Shown here in pieces: positions 51,279-59,603 of a stretch of 64,000 bases of DNA. The translations under genes were made by a program, and so were the position numbers. Origin of the DNA: UBA2266 sp964406945 (GTDB lineage Bacteria; Planctomycetota; Phycisphaerae; Sedimentisphaerales; Anaerobacaceae); contig CAYOTO010000011.1 in assembly GCA_964406945.1 (NCBI GenBank), forward strand, positions 21,031 to 85,030, given 5' to 3'. Numbering within the stretch: the stretch's first letter is position 1; each line of letters opens with the position of its first letter. The notes beneath the pieces are model-generated. The model was not told the origin of the DNA, ran no database searches, and saw nothing but the letters and a program-made list of their open reading frames with translations.

Positions 51279-52637
51279 TCAGCTAGTGCTGAAGATCTGG
51301 AATCCGGCGTATGCCTCCATTCCGTGCTCGCCGATGTCCAGTCCTCGTAGCTCCTCTTCGCGGCTCACGCGAAGACCGACTGTCGCGTCGATGAGCTTGA
51401 AGACTATGCCCATTGCGATCACTACGAAGACGATCGAGGCCGCACTGCCCAGGGCTTGAATGCCGAGCTGTTTGACGCCGCCGCCGTAGAGCAGGCCGTC
51501 GTTTGCCAGGTCCAGGGAGGCTTTTCCGAAGATGCCGACAGCGAGGGTTCCCCACACGCCGCACAGGCCGTGTACCGGGACCGCACCGACGGGGTCGTCG
51601 ATTTGCAGTTTGTCCAGCAGTTCGACGCCTCTTACTACGACCCAGCCGCCGATGCCGCCGATTACCAGGGCAGCCCACGGGTCAACGAAAGCACAGGGTG
51701 CGGTAATCGCCACCAGGCCCGCCAGGGCGCCGTTCATTGCCATCGAAAGGTCGGGTTTGCCGAATCTCTTCCAGACGGTGATCATTGCGATGATTCCGCC
51801 CATAGCCGCGGCCAGGTTGGTGTTGATGGCCACGCGAGCGATGCTCGATCCGCCGTTGACGCCGAGAGTGGAGCCGGCATTGAACCCGAACCAGCCGAAC
51901 CAGAGGATAAATACGCCCAGGGAGGCCAGCGGTATGCTGTGACCGGCCAGGACGTTGGCACTGCCGTCCGGGGAGAATTTGCCTTCGCGCGGCTTGAGGA
52001 TAATCGTACCGACCAGGGCCGCAAATCCGCCGACGGTGTGAACGACGGTCGAACCGGCGAAATCGCCGAATCCCATACCGGCCAGCCAGCCGCCGCCCCA
52101 AACCCAGTGACCGATCACCGGGTAAACGAGTGCAGATATTATGAATGAGTAGATCAGATATCCGACGAATTTCATTCGCTCGGCCATACCGCCGGCAACG
52201 ATGGTTGCGGCGGCGCCGCAGAATGCAGCCTGGAACAGCCAGAAAGCAAAAAGCGGCAATCCGTCTACATCCTCGGCGAGACCCATCAGGCACCATCCCT
52301 TAGTTCCGACAAAGCCGTTGCCGTCTCCGAACATCAGCCCGTAGCCTATCAGGAAAAAGCCGAGGGAGGCCATGCAGAAGTCCAGGAAGTTCTTGGTCAG
52401 TATGTTGCAGGTATTCTTGGCGCGAATAAAACCGGATTCCACCATGCCGAACCCGGCCTGCATGAAGAACACCAGGAAGGCCCCGAGAAGCACCCAGACC
52501 GTATTGAGGCCGTTTTGCAGATTATCGATCGGCGAAACCGCTTCTTCCGCTGCAAAGGCATTGCTGCAAAGCCCGAGCAGCAGAATCAGCAGCAACAGCC
52601 CTTTCACACCTCTGAACCGACGCTTGCTGAAAGTCAT
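51279..52637 (-). CDS. amt: Ammonium transporter Amt (second copy)
   Basis: A 452-residue channel with a signal peptide (to about residue 29) and 11 helices. The ATG at 52637 follows AGGAG. Motifs: M-V-E-S-G-F-I-R-A-K-N near 65, D-F-A-G-S-T-V-V-H near 190, W-F-G-F-N-A-G near 248 and V-H-G-L-C-G-V-W-G near 350. It differs from the first copy by having G-F-I-R-A-K-N in place of G-L-V-R-T-K-N. So the cell has two distinct amt/P-II pairs. A sigma-54 promoter lies at 52736-52751. Confidence 0.95.
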   Translation of the reverse strand: MTFSKRRFRGVKGLLLLILLLGLCSNAFAAEEAVSPIDNLQNGLNTVWVLLGAFLVFFMQAGFGMVESGFIRAKNTCNILTKNFLDFCMASLGFFLIGYGLMFGDGNGFVGTKGWCLMGLAEDVDGLPLFAFWLFQAAFCGAAATIVAGGMAERMKFVGYLIYSFIISALVYPVIGHWVWGGGWLAGMGFGDFAGSTVVHTVGGFAALVGTIILKPREGKFSPDGSANVLAGHSIPLASLGVFILWFGWFGFNAGSTLGVNGGSSIARVAINTNLAAAMGGIIAMITVWKRFGKPDLSMAMNGALAGLVAITAPCAFVDPWAALVIGGIGGWVVVRGVELLDKLQIDDPVGAVPVHGLCGVWGTLAVGIFGKASLDLANDGLLYGGGVKQLGIQALGSAASIVFVVIAMGIVFKLIDATVGLRVSREEELRGLDIGEHGMEAYAGFQIFSTS

Positions 52638-52735
52638 TGCCACTAATCTCCTGAAAATACCATCATCCAAAAAAGGCGGTAATGTCCACGATAGACATTC
52701 ACCATGCGTTCTAATCACTCAGTGCACAGTGATTT

Positions 52736-52751
52736 TGCAAGAGATGTGCCA
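52736..52751 (-). promoter_or_regulatory. Sigma-54 promoter of the second amt-glnK unit
   Basis: On the minus strand TGGCACATCTCTTGCA, an almost perfect match to TGGCACG-N4-TTGCA, 99 bp ahead of the amt ATG. Confidence 0.85.
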
Positions 52752-52974
52752 GAATCGGCAATCAGGAGAATATTTTGTATAACACCCTGTTGAAGCAAGA
52801 CTTATGCGCCAGAGACAAAATTGCAATCAACAGGCGATAATCTACAAAAATGTAGCAACCGGCAAACCAGGCTACAATTATGTAGATTAGTTAAAAGAAG
52901 TGTTACCGGCTCAGTCCAGCACAAGACGCATATAGAGCGTCCTGTGCGTGCAGGACGCCCTTGTTCTTCCTATT
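52752..52974. promoter_or_regulatory. Upstream region of the second amt with paired CTAC-N6-GTAG dyads
   Basis: Perfect dyads at 52842-52855 (CTAC-AAAAAT-GTAG) and 52872-52885 (CTAC-AATTAT-GTAG). Centres are 30 bp apart and the nearer one is about 98 bp above the -24 box. A hairpin GCGTCCTG / CAGGACGC lies at 52937-52958. No gene is present. Confidence 0.7.
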
Positions 52975-53011
52975 GGCCCGCAGGACTTTGTCTCGAACGG
53001 TCCTGCGGGCC
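52975..53011 (-). terminator. Strong hairpin after the DUF1080 gene
   Basis: A perfect 12-bp stem GGCCCGCAGGAC / GTCCTGCGGGCC with a 13-nt loop, 17 bp after the DUF1080 stop. There is no T-run, so it may be a weak or factor-dependent terminator. Confidence 0.5.
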
Positions 53012-53028
53012 CCCTAAGCGGAATATTG

Positions 53029-53709
53029 TTACGGGAGTGATTTCAAGTGAATGTTGCGGAACTCGATGGGACTGCCCTCGCTCTGCAGACAGATCCAGCC
53101 GCTGCTGTCGCTGGCTTTTGTTCCTTTGTTCTGCAGGACGCCGTTGACGTACAGAGTGATGCTGTCACCCTCGCAGACAATGTCATAGCTGTTCCATTTG
53201 CCCGCTTCGCGCTCGCTGCTGGGCTCTTTCTTGGGCACAACCACGTACATTTTGTCGGGATCGCCGTATTCTTTTCCGTCGGCGGTAATGCCTGTGTGCC
53301 TTATGAGCACGAAATCGCCGGCGTTGCCCGACTTGAGCTGAGCTTCGATACACCTGGGCCAGACCTGGTCCTTGCCGCTTGCATGGAGCAGGACGCCGCT
53401 GTTGGTGGGATTAGCCGCCCATCGCCATTCCAGGTGCAACTTGTAGTTGCTGTAGGTCTTTTTGGTGCGCATGTACCCGTTGGGTACGCCTTTGCAGTGA
53501 ACCACGCCGTCCTGGACCGACCATACATCGTCGACATCCACGTTTTCGTCGTCAACGTGCAGTTTCCAGCCTTCGAAGTTCTTGCCGTTGAAAAGAACCG
53601 TCTTTTTCGCGGGCGAGGCGGCCTGTTCACCGGGCTGACAGCCCGCAATGCCGAGTACGAGTGCGCAAATACAACCAACAGCCAACAACCTGATTCCGAG
53701 CAGCTTCAT
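53029..53709 (-). CDS. DUF1080 lipoprotein (3-keto-disaccharide hydrolase family)
   Basis: A 226-residue lipoprotein: signal with lipobox I-A-G-C near residue 27 and a DUF1080 beta-jelly-roll from about 43 to the end. It shows V-L-F-N-G-K-N-F-E-G-W-K near 43, L-H-L-E-W-R-W near 98, N-S-G-V-L-L-H-A near 110 and I-E-F-R-N-I-H-L-K at the end. The family, very expanded in Planctomycetes, includes hydrolases of 3-keto-glycosides and sugar-binding members. The start at 53709 gives the best signal; longer in-frame starts are not credible. Substrate unknown. Confidence 0.88.
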   Translation of the reverse strand: MKLLGIRLLAVGCICALVLGIAGCQPGEQAASPAKKTVLFNGKNFEGWKLHVDDENVDVDDVWSVQDGVVHCKGVPNGYMRTKKTYSNYKLHLEWRWAANPTNSGVLLHASGKDQVWPRCIEAQLKSGNAGDFVLIRHTGITADGKEYGDPDKMYVVVPKKEPSSEREAGKWNSYDIVCEGDSITLYVNGVLQNKGTKASDSSGWICLQSEGSPIEFRNIHLKSLP

Positions 53710-53928
53710 AATACCGATCTCCGTCAATGCTTGATCTGTTCCGATCCTGCTTCCGCCTGCGGGAAAGCACAACTGATGCGACAAGATACCACATTCGTGC
53801 GGTGCGCACAACGGGCAAACCGCTGATATCATGACCGCGCCGGCAGCCAAGCCGCACAAAAACAAAAGACTTCTTGACACGCAACGGCCCGGGAAATCAA
53901 ATGTAGGCTAAGAAAGCAGCAGTTCTCA

Positions 53929-53949
53929 CCGGGGGTTATTGCCCCCCGG
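53929..53949 (+). other. GC-rich hairpin in the mscS leader
   Basis: CCGGGGG / CCCCCGG arms (53929-53935 and 53943-53949) form a short hairpin 29 bp before the mscS start, just upstream of AAGGAGG. It could be a leader structure; role unknown. Confidence 0.35.
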
Positions 53950-53977
53950 CTTTGTCAACAGTTCAAGGAGGTTAATA

Positions 53978-54979
53978 ATGTCTCAAGGTATTGTTTCGAG
54001 TATTTTAGATACTGTCGGATGGGTGGTCGCAGCGGCGGATAACGGCTCCGATGTTTCCGATCCGAATGATGCCGGTGGTGTTTTCAGCAGGGAGGCGATG
54101 CAGGATTATCTCCAGCAGGTCGTGGACTGGCTGCTCACCGGGGGGCTCCGAATTGTGCTGATTCTGATCCTGATGCTGGTAGCCATCAAAGCGGCGGATA
54201 TTCTTTCCAGGCGGATATTAATTCGCAAACACAAGGAAGAGGACGTCGAGTACCAGAAACGCATCGATACTCTCAGCACTATTCTGCGCAATCTCCTTAC
54301 GGGGGTGATCATAATTGTTGCAGCAATTATGATTCTCGGAGAGCTTGCAGTCAAGGTCGGGCCGGTGCTCGCGACGGCCGGAGTCGTCGGCGTAGCCATA
54401 GGTTTCGGGGCACAGCACCTCGTCAGAGACCTCATAAGCGGCTTTTTCATTCTGTGGGACGATCAGATTCGCATCGGAGATGTCGTTCAGATAGCCAGCA
54501 GAGGCGGACTGGTCGAGCGAATCACGCTGCGCATGACGATTTTGCGGGATCTGGCGGGCAATGTTCACTTCGTCAGAAACGGAGAGATAGATGTCGTTAC
54601 CAACATGACCAAAGAGTGGTCGAGGTACGTTTTCGAGATCGGCGTTGCCTATCGCGAAGATGTGGACGAGGTTATTGAGGTCGTTAAGCAGGTGGATGAT
54701 GAACTGCGCGCCGATCCGGCATTCACAAACGACATACTCGAGCCCATAGAAATTCTGGGACTCGACAAGTTCGCAGACTCGGCAATTGTAATCAAGGCGC
54801 GAACCAAGACCAAACCAATCAGGCAGTGGGCGGTGGGACGAGAATTCAATCGCAGGCTGAAGAAACGCTTCGACGAATTGGATATCGAGATTCCCTTCCC
54901 GCACATTACGCTGTATGCGGGTGCCGATAAGAAGGGCCAGGCGTCGCCTCTGCACGTAGCGATGGACGAAAAGAAGTAA
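53978..54979 (+). CDS. mscS: MscS-family mechanosensitive channel
   Basis: A 333-residue channel that releases solutes under osmotic downshock. The start at 53978 has a full AAGGAGGTTAAT ribosome site. Helices lie at about 10-22, 58-78, 100-120 and 127-150. The pore-lining helix V-G-V-A-I-G-F-G-A-Q-H-L-V-R-D-L-I-S-G near 137 is diagnostic, followed by the beta domain (W-D-D-Q-I-R-I-G-D-V near 160, V-H-F-V-R-N-G near 195) and an alpha/beta domain to the end. Single gene, divergent from the DUF1080 gene. Confidence 0.95.
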   Translation: MSQGIVSSILDTVGWVVAAADNGSDVSDPNDAGGVFSREAMQDYLQQVVDWLLTGGLRIVLILILMLVAIKAADILSRRILIRKHKEEDVEYQKRIDTLSTILRNLLTGVIIIVAAIMILGELAVKVGPVLATAGVVGVAIGFGAQHLVRDLISGFFILWDDQIRIGDVVQIASRGGLVERITLRMTILRDLAGNVHFVRNGEIDVVTNMTKEWSRYVFEIGVAYREDVDEVIEVVKQVDDELRADPAFTNDILEPIEILGLDKFADSAIVIKARTKTKPIRQWAVGREFNRRLKKRFDELDIEIPFPHITLYAGADKKGQASPLHVAMDEKK

Positions 54980-55100
54980 GCCACAGCCCAGCGAAAGTGG
55001 GTTCTCTGAAAATCGCAGTATCGGGGGTTGTGCGGTACGGTTGTGCGCCTTCATACGGGCAATCGGCGGTAATTACCGGGCTTGCGGTGGGGATATGCGC

Positions 55101-55129
55101 TTGAAATGCCGGCGGGCCTGGTGTATAGT
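55101..55129 (+). promoter_or_regulatory. Promoter of the sugar-acid operon
   Basis: TTGAAA at 55101-55106, a 17-bp spacer and TATAGT at 55124-55129; the pfp start codon is 56 bp downstream. A good consensus match. Confidence 0.65.
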
Positions 55130-55184
55130 CTGCCCAACATTCGGTTTCAAAGATTACTTTTTTAGAGAGTTAAATGGAGCAGTT

Positions 55185-56453
55185 ATGGCGGATTCACTAT
55201 CTAATGCTATCGTCGCCCAGTCCGGTGGGCCGACTACGGTTATCAATTCCAGTGCCTGCGGCGTTATACAGCAGGCGATGAAATCTGGCAACATCGGCCG
55301 CGTTTTCGGGGCTACTAATGGCATTCTGGGGGTTCTGAAGGAGGATTTGTTCGACATCTCGGCCGAGAAGCCCGAAACAATCGAGGCTCTCAGACGCACG
55401 CCCGCGGCGGCAATCGGCTCATGCAGATATAAGCTCAAGTCGATTGACGAGTCGAAAGCGGATTTCCAGCGGATTCTGGACGTTTTCGAGGCCCACAACA
55501 TCCGCTACTTCTTTTATGCGGGCGGCAATGACTCGATGGATACGGCCGACAAGGTCAACAAACTCGCGGCCGACGCCGGATACGATTTGACCTGTATGGG
55601 TGTACCAAAGACGGTAGACAATGACCTGGCCTGCACCGACCACTGCCCGGGATATCCGAGCGTAGCGAAATTCATCGCAACCAGCGCCGCCGAGGCCGGC
55701 AGAGATACCGAAGCCCTCTACACCACGGACACCTGCACGATCCTGGAAGTGATGGGCAGAAACGCCGGTTGGATAGCTCTGGCGTCCGGACTGGCCCGCA
55801 GAGAGCCTCAGGACGCTCCGCATCTGATCTGGATACCGGAAAAGCCCAAGTCCAGGAAAGAGATGATGGACGAGGTCAAAGAGGTTTACAAGGAATTCGG
55901 CCGGGTGTTCATCGTAGTCGGTGAGGGAATGAAGGACGACAAGGGCAACGTCATCGCCGAAGACAAGAGCGAGCTGTCGACCGACGCGTTCGGTCATGCC
56001 CAGAGAGGCGGAGTGGGCGAGACTTTGAAGAACTGGGTCATGGAAGACGTGGGCATCAAGGCCCGTGCCCAGAAGCCGGGCACAAACCAGCGGGCGGCCA
56101 TGCATTTTGCGTCGTTGACTGACATCAACGAGGCTTATATGTGCGGTAAGGCGGCTGTCGATGCAGCCCTGGACGGTGTAAACGGCAAGATGGTCACGCT
56201 GGTTCGCGAGGAAAGCTCCGACTACAAGTGCAGCACGGGACTGGCGAAACTGAAAGACGTCGCAAACGGCGAAAAAGAGGTTCCCGCAGACTTTGTCAAT
56301 GCCCCGGGCAACGGCGTAACCGATGCCTTCAAGGACTATCTCAGACCTCTGGTCCAGGGCGAGGCCCCGATTGAGGTCGGCCCGGACGGTTTGCCGGTCT
56401 TCATGCGATTCGAACGAAAACCGCTCGAAAAGAAGCTGGGCGATTATCTCTAA
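55185..56453 (+). CDS. pfp: Diphosphate-dependent phosphofructokinase
   Basis: A 422-residue PfkA-superfamily enzyme. The ATG at 55185 gives A-D-S-L-S-N-A-I-V-A-Q-S-G-G-P-T. Two residues decide the phosphate donor: G-G-N-D-S near residue 106 has aspartate where ATP enzymes have glycine, and P-K-T-V-D-N-D near 132 has the lysine of diphosphate enzymes instead of P-G-T-I-D-N-D. It therefore most likely interconverts fructose 6-phosphate and fructose 1,6-bisphosphate with diphosphate, reversibly. It is the first gene of a plus-strand operon; the next starts 21 bp on. Confidence 0.9.
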   Translation: MADSLSNAIVAQSGGPTTVINSSACGVIQQAMKSGNIGRVFGATNGILGVLKEDLFDISAEKPETIEALRRTPAAAIGSCRYKLKSIDESKADFQRILDVFEAHNIRYFFYAGGNDSMDTADKVNKLAADAGYDLTCMGVPKTVDNDLACTDHCPGYPSVAKFIATSAAEAGRDTEALYTTDTCTILEVMGRNAGWIALASGLARREPQDAPHLIWIPEKPKSRKEMMDEVKEVYKEFGRVFIVVGEGMKDDKGNVIAEDKSELSTDAFGHAQRGGVGETLKNWVMEDVGIKARAQKPGTNQRAAMHFASLTDINEAYMCGKAAVDAALDGVNGKMVTLVREESSDYKCSTGLAKLKDVANGEKEVPADFVNAPGNGVTDAFKDYLRPLVQGEAPIEVGPDGLPVFMRFERKPLEKKLGDYL

Positions 56454-56474
56454 ACGCGAAAGGATTATTTCACC

Positions 56475-57293
56475 ATGAGTGAACTGTTCAATATGAAAGA
56501 CAAGACGGTTGCAATTACAGGCGCCGGGGGTGTTCTCTGCGGCGAGTTGGCGCGTTCTCTGGCGAAGGCGGGCGCGAAAGTGGCCGTGCTGGATTTGCTG
56601 AAGCAAGCCGCGGATAAGGTGGCGGACGATATTAACGACGCCGGCGGCAAAGCGCTTGCGGTCGAAAGCAACGTGCTGGACAAAGACAGCCTTATCGCAG
56701 CCAGGGAGAAGGTAATCAACAAGTTCGGCCACGTCGACGTACTGATAAACGGCGCCGGCGGTAATAAGAAGGAAGCGACCGCGACGCCGGATTTGTCGTT
56801 CTTCGACATGCCGACCGAAGCGATTCGCTTTGTTTTCGACCTGAACTTCATCGGTACGCTGCTTCCGACGCAGATTTTCGGCCGGGATATGGCCTCGCAG
56901 AAGAAGGGCACAATTTTGAACGTGTCGAGTATGTGTGCGTTCAGTCCTCTGACGAAAGTCGCGGCATATTCGGCGGCCAAGGCGGCTGTGAGCAACTTTA
57001 CGCAGTGGCTGGCTGTGCATGTCTGCCAGAATTATTCGCCGGATATTCGCGTTAATGCGATCGCTCCCGGGTTCTTTTTGACCGAACAGAACCGGTTCCT
57101 GCTGACCGACGAGAAGACAGGGGATTTGACCGACCGCGGTCAGACCATTATCGATCATACACCAATGGCCAGATTCGGCGAACCGGCCGACCTGAACGGC
57201 ACGGTACTGTGGCTGCTGAGCGACGCCGCTAAGTTTATTACGGGAATCGTGGTGCCGATCGACGGCGGGTTCTCGGCCGGCTGCGGCGTGTAG
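56475..57293 (+). CDS. uxuB: D-mannonate oxidoreductase, SDR type
   Basis: A 272-residue short-chain dehydrogenase: nucleotide loop T-G-A-G-G-V-L-C-G near residue 15, I-N-G-A-G-G-N near 92, N-V-S-S-M near 150, catalytic Y-S-A-A-K near 164, and the group-specific S-N-F-T-Q-W-L-A-V-H near 173, N-A-I-A-P-G-F-F-L-T near 193 and V-P-I-D-G-G-F-S-A at the end. These match the Bacillus UxuB (YjmF) D-mannonate oxidoreductase, which interconverts D-fructuronate and D-mannonate with NAD(H). Glucuronate isomerase, which makes fructuronate, is encoded in the same block at 62320. No mannonate dehydratase (UxuA) is in the window. Confidence 0.88.
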   Translation: MSELFNMKDKTVAITGAGGVLCGELARSLAKAGAKVAVLDLLKQAADKVADDINDAGGKALAVESNVLDKDSLIAAREKVINKFGHVDVLINGAGGNKKEATATPDLSFFDMPTEAIRFVFDLNFIGTLLPTQIFGRDMASQKKGTILNVSSMCAFSPLTKVAAYSAAKAAVSNFTQWLAVHVCQNYSPDIRVNAIAPGFFLTEQNRFLLTDEKTGDLTDRGQTIIDHTPMARFGEPADLNGTVLWLLSDAAKFITGIVVPIDGGFSAGCGV

Positions 57294-57363
57294 TGTTGAG
57301 ACGATTTCGAAACAACTAAGTTCCGATCCAAAGTATAAAGTGTATAGAATTTCAGGAGTAGAT

Positions 57364-58272
57364 ATGAGTGGAACCGATCCGGCACAACCATTGAAGGATT
57401 TCAAGCCGACGAAGAAGTTTTTCGTGGGCATCGACAGCGACGGCTGTGCTTTTGACACGATGGGCATCAAGCAGCGCGAGTGCTTCTGCCCGTGGATGAT
57501 AGGATATTTCGGCTTGCAGCCGGTAGCTCAGGCGGCCCGCGAGTGCAAGGATTTTGCGGACCTTTTTTCCAAGACACGCGGAGCAAACCGCCACAAAACG
57601 GTCAAGCGAATCATCGACGAGCTGCTTGAGACCCATCCGATTACGAAGAAGATGGGCTTCGAAGTGCCGAAATTCCCGCATTACTTCGCGTGGGTGGACG
57701 ATCCCGACAGCCTGCTGAGCAACGAAGGGCTCAAGCGGGCCGTGGATGCAGCCACCGATCCGGAGGCAAAGGCCGAGCTGGCTCACGCCCTTGAGTGGAG
57801 CGAGAAGGTCAACGAGGTGGTTACGCAGATCGTAAAGAATATGCCGCCGTTTCCCAACGTCCGCGAGAGTCTGCAGAAGATGCAGGACAAGGCCGATGCG
57901 ATTGTCGTTTCGGCGACTCCGTGTGAGGCTCTGGAGCGGGAGTGGAAGGAACACGATATCGCGCAATACGTTCAGATCATCGCCGGGCAGGAAATGGGCA
58001 AGAAGGCCCAGCATCTGGATTACGCCACGACCGGCAATTACGAGAAGAACCACGTTTTGATGATTGGCGATGCGCCCGGAGATCTGAAGGCTGCAAGAGC
58101 GGTTGATGCGTTGTTCTATCCGATTAATCCGGGCGGGGAAATTGCTTCGTGGAAGAGATTCCACGACGAGGCCTTCGATAAATTCATCAACGGCGAATAC
58201 GCGGGCGACTACGAGGCAAAGGTGATAGCCGAATTTGACGAATGTTTACCTGAGAATCCGCCGTGGGCTTAG
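57364..58272 (+). CDS. HAD-superfamily hydrolase
   Basis: A 302-residue soluble protein. The nucleophile motif is G-I-D-S-D-G-C-A-F-D near residue 23, motif II is V-V-S-A-T near 180 and the acidic motif is I-G-D-A-P-G-D near 232. A large alpha-helical cap (residues about 45-150) lies between them. The family removes phosphate from small molecules; a sugar-phosphate or sugar-acid phosphate would fit the operon. The start at 57364 has CAGGAG upstream. It is followed by larA after 16 bp. Confidence 0.85.
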   Translation: MSGTDPAQPLKDFKPTKKFFVGIDSDGCAFDTMGIKQRECFCPWMIGYFGLQPVAQAARECKDFADLFSKTRGANRHKTVKRIIDELLETHPITKKMGFEVPKFPHYFAWVDDPDSLLSNEGLKRAVDAATDPEAKAELAHALEWSEKVNEVVTQIVKNMPPFPNVRESLQKMQDKADAIVVSATPCEALEREWKEHDIAQYVQIIAGQEMGKKAQHLDYATTGNYEKNHVLMIGDAPGDLKAARAVDALFYPINPGGEIASWKRFHDEAFDKFINGEYAGDYEAKVIAEFDECLPENPPWA

Positions 58273-58288
58273 AGGACAGCGAAACGCA

Positions 58289-59572
58289 ATGGTAATAGAA
58301 CGCACGAATACAGAAGGTTCTGTGAGCTTCGAGCAGGCGCGTGAGGCAATCGGGGGGTTTTTCGCCGCGGACGATCGCGCCGGCAAGCGGATACTGCTGA
58401 TAATTCCGGACAATACGCGTTCGGGGCCCATCGGCGAGATATTTCAGATAATGTATGAGTATCTGGGACCCAAGGCCGCGGAGGTGGACTGTCTGGTAGC
58501 GCTGGGGACGCATCAGGCGATGAGCGAGCAGCAGATATGCAAGCGGCTGGGCATCAGCGCCGAAGAGCGGGCCGGCAAGTACGCAGACGTCAAGTTTTTC
58601 AACCACGAGTGGGATAAAGCCGAGACCTTCAAGAGCATAGGCAGGATAACGGCCGATGAAATCGAAGAGATCAGCTCGGGTCTGTTTCGCGAAGAAGTCG
58701 ACGTAGTGATAAACAAGCTTATTTTCGACTACGACGAGTTCATTATCCTCGGGCCGGTGTTCCCGCATGAAGTGGTCGGTTTCTCCGGCGGGCACAAGTA
58801 TATCTTTCCGGGTATCGCGGGCGAAGCCATTATCAATTTCTTCCACTGGCTCGGTGGGGTTATTACCAATCCGCTGATCAACGGCAATAAGTGGACTCCG
58901 ACGCGCCGGGTGGTGGAAAAGGCCGCAGCGTTCATCGACGTGCCGCACAAACTCTTCGCGATAGTAGCGGCCGAGGAAAAGCTCAAGGGCATTTTCATCG
59001 GCGATACGGCCGAGGCGTGGGAAAAGGCGGCGGATGTCTCCAACGACGTGCATATTATCTACAAAGACAGGACTTATGACACCGTACTGGGCCTGGCGCC
59101 CCAGATGTACGACGACATCTGGACCGCGGGAAAGGTGATGTATAAACTCGAACCGATAGTTGCCGACGGCGGCACGCTGATTATCTACGCACCGCACATT
59201 ACGGAGATTTCCTATACGCACGGCAAGATTCTCGATGAGATCGGCTATCACACGCGGGACTATTTCCTCAAACGTATGGATCGGTTCGAAGGTATTCCGA
59301 GAGGGGTAATCGCCCATTCGACGCACGTTAAGGGCATTGGCACATATACTGATGGTGTGGAGAAGCCGCGTGTAAACGTCGTACTGGCGACGGGCATCAG
59401 TAAAGAACGCTGCGAAAAAGTAAATCTCGGGTATATGGATCCCGATGATATCGATGTAGCGGATTACAGAAACAAGGAGGACCAGGGCGTCCTGGTCGTG
59501 GAGCATGCAGGAGAAGTGCTGCACAGGTTGAGCAGCGGCTTTATACCTACTATTCCTGACGAAAAAGATTAA
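58289..59572 (+). CDS. LarA-like nickel-pincer racemase/epimerase
   Basis: A 427-residue protein of the LarA (DUF2088) family. D-N-T-R-S near residue 37, the first catalytic-histidine region A-L-G-T-H-Q-A near 72, the second in F-P-H-E-V-V-G-F-S-G-G-H-K near 156 with the pincer-attachment-type lysine (G-G-H-K-Y-I-F-P-G), and G-T-L-I-I-Y-A-P-H near 296. LarA enzymes carry a nickel pincer nucleotide and racemise or epimerise 2-hydroxyacids; characterised relatives act on lactate, malate and on gluconate at C2. Between mannonate oxidoreductase and 6-phosphogluconate dehydrogenase, a mannonate/gluconate 2-epimerase is an attractive inference. The pincer-making larB, larC and larE are not in the window. 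Confidence 0.85.
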   Translation: MVIERTNTEGSVSFEQAREAIGGFFAADDRAGKRILLIIPDNTRSGPIGEIFQIMYEYLGPKAAEVDCLVALGTHQAMSEQQICKRLGISAEERAGKYADVKFFNHEWDKAETFKSIGRITADEIEEISSGLFREEVDVVINKLIFDYDEFIILGPVFPHEVVGFSGGHKYIFPGIAGEAIINFFHWLGGVITNPLINGNKWTPTRRVVEKAAAFIDVPHKLFAIVAAEEKLKGIFIGDTAEAWEKAADVSNDVHIIYKDRTYDTVLGLAPQMYDDIWTAGKVMYKLEPIVADGGTLIIYAPHITEISYTHGKILDEIGYHTRDYFLKRMDRFEGIPRGVIAHSTHVKGIGTYTDGVEKPRVNVVLATGISKERCEKVNLGYMDPDDIDVADYRNKEDQGVLVVEHAGEVLHRLSSGFIPTIPDEKD

Positions 59573-59603
59573 CGTAACAATAACCAAAGGGAGCAAAAAT
59601 CAA

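Noticed and set aside
55185..56453. ATP-dependent phosphofructokinase
   Set aside because: G-G-N-D and P-K-T-V-D-N-D are the diphosphate-type residues.
55419..57470. A 683-codon minus-strand open frame opposite pfp and uxuB
   Set aside because: Antisense shadow of two genes with firm enzyme motifs; no family resemblance and no ribosome site.
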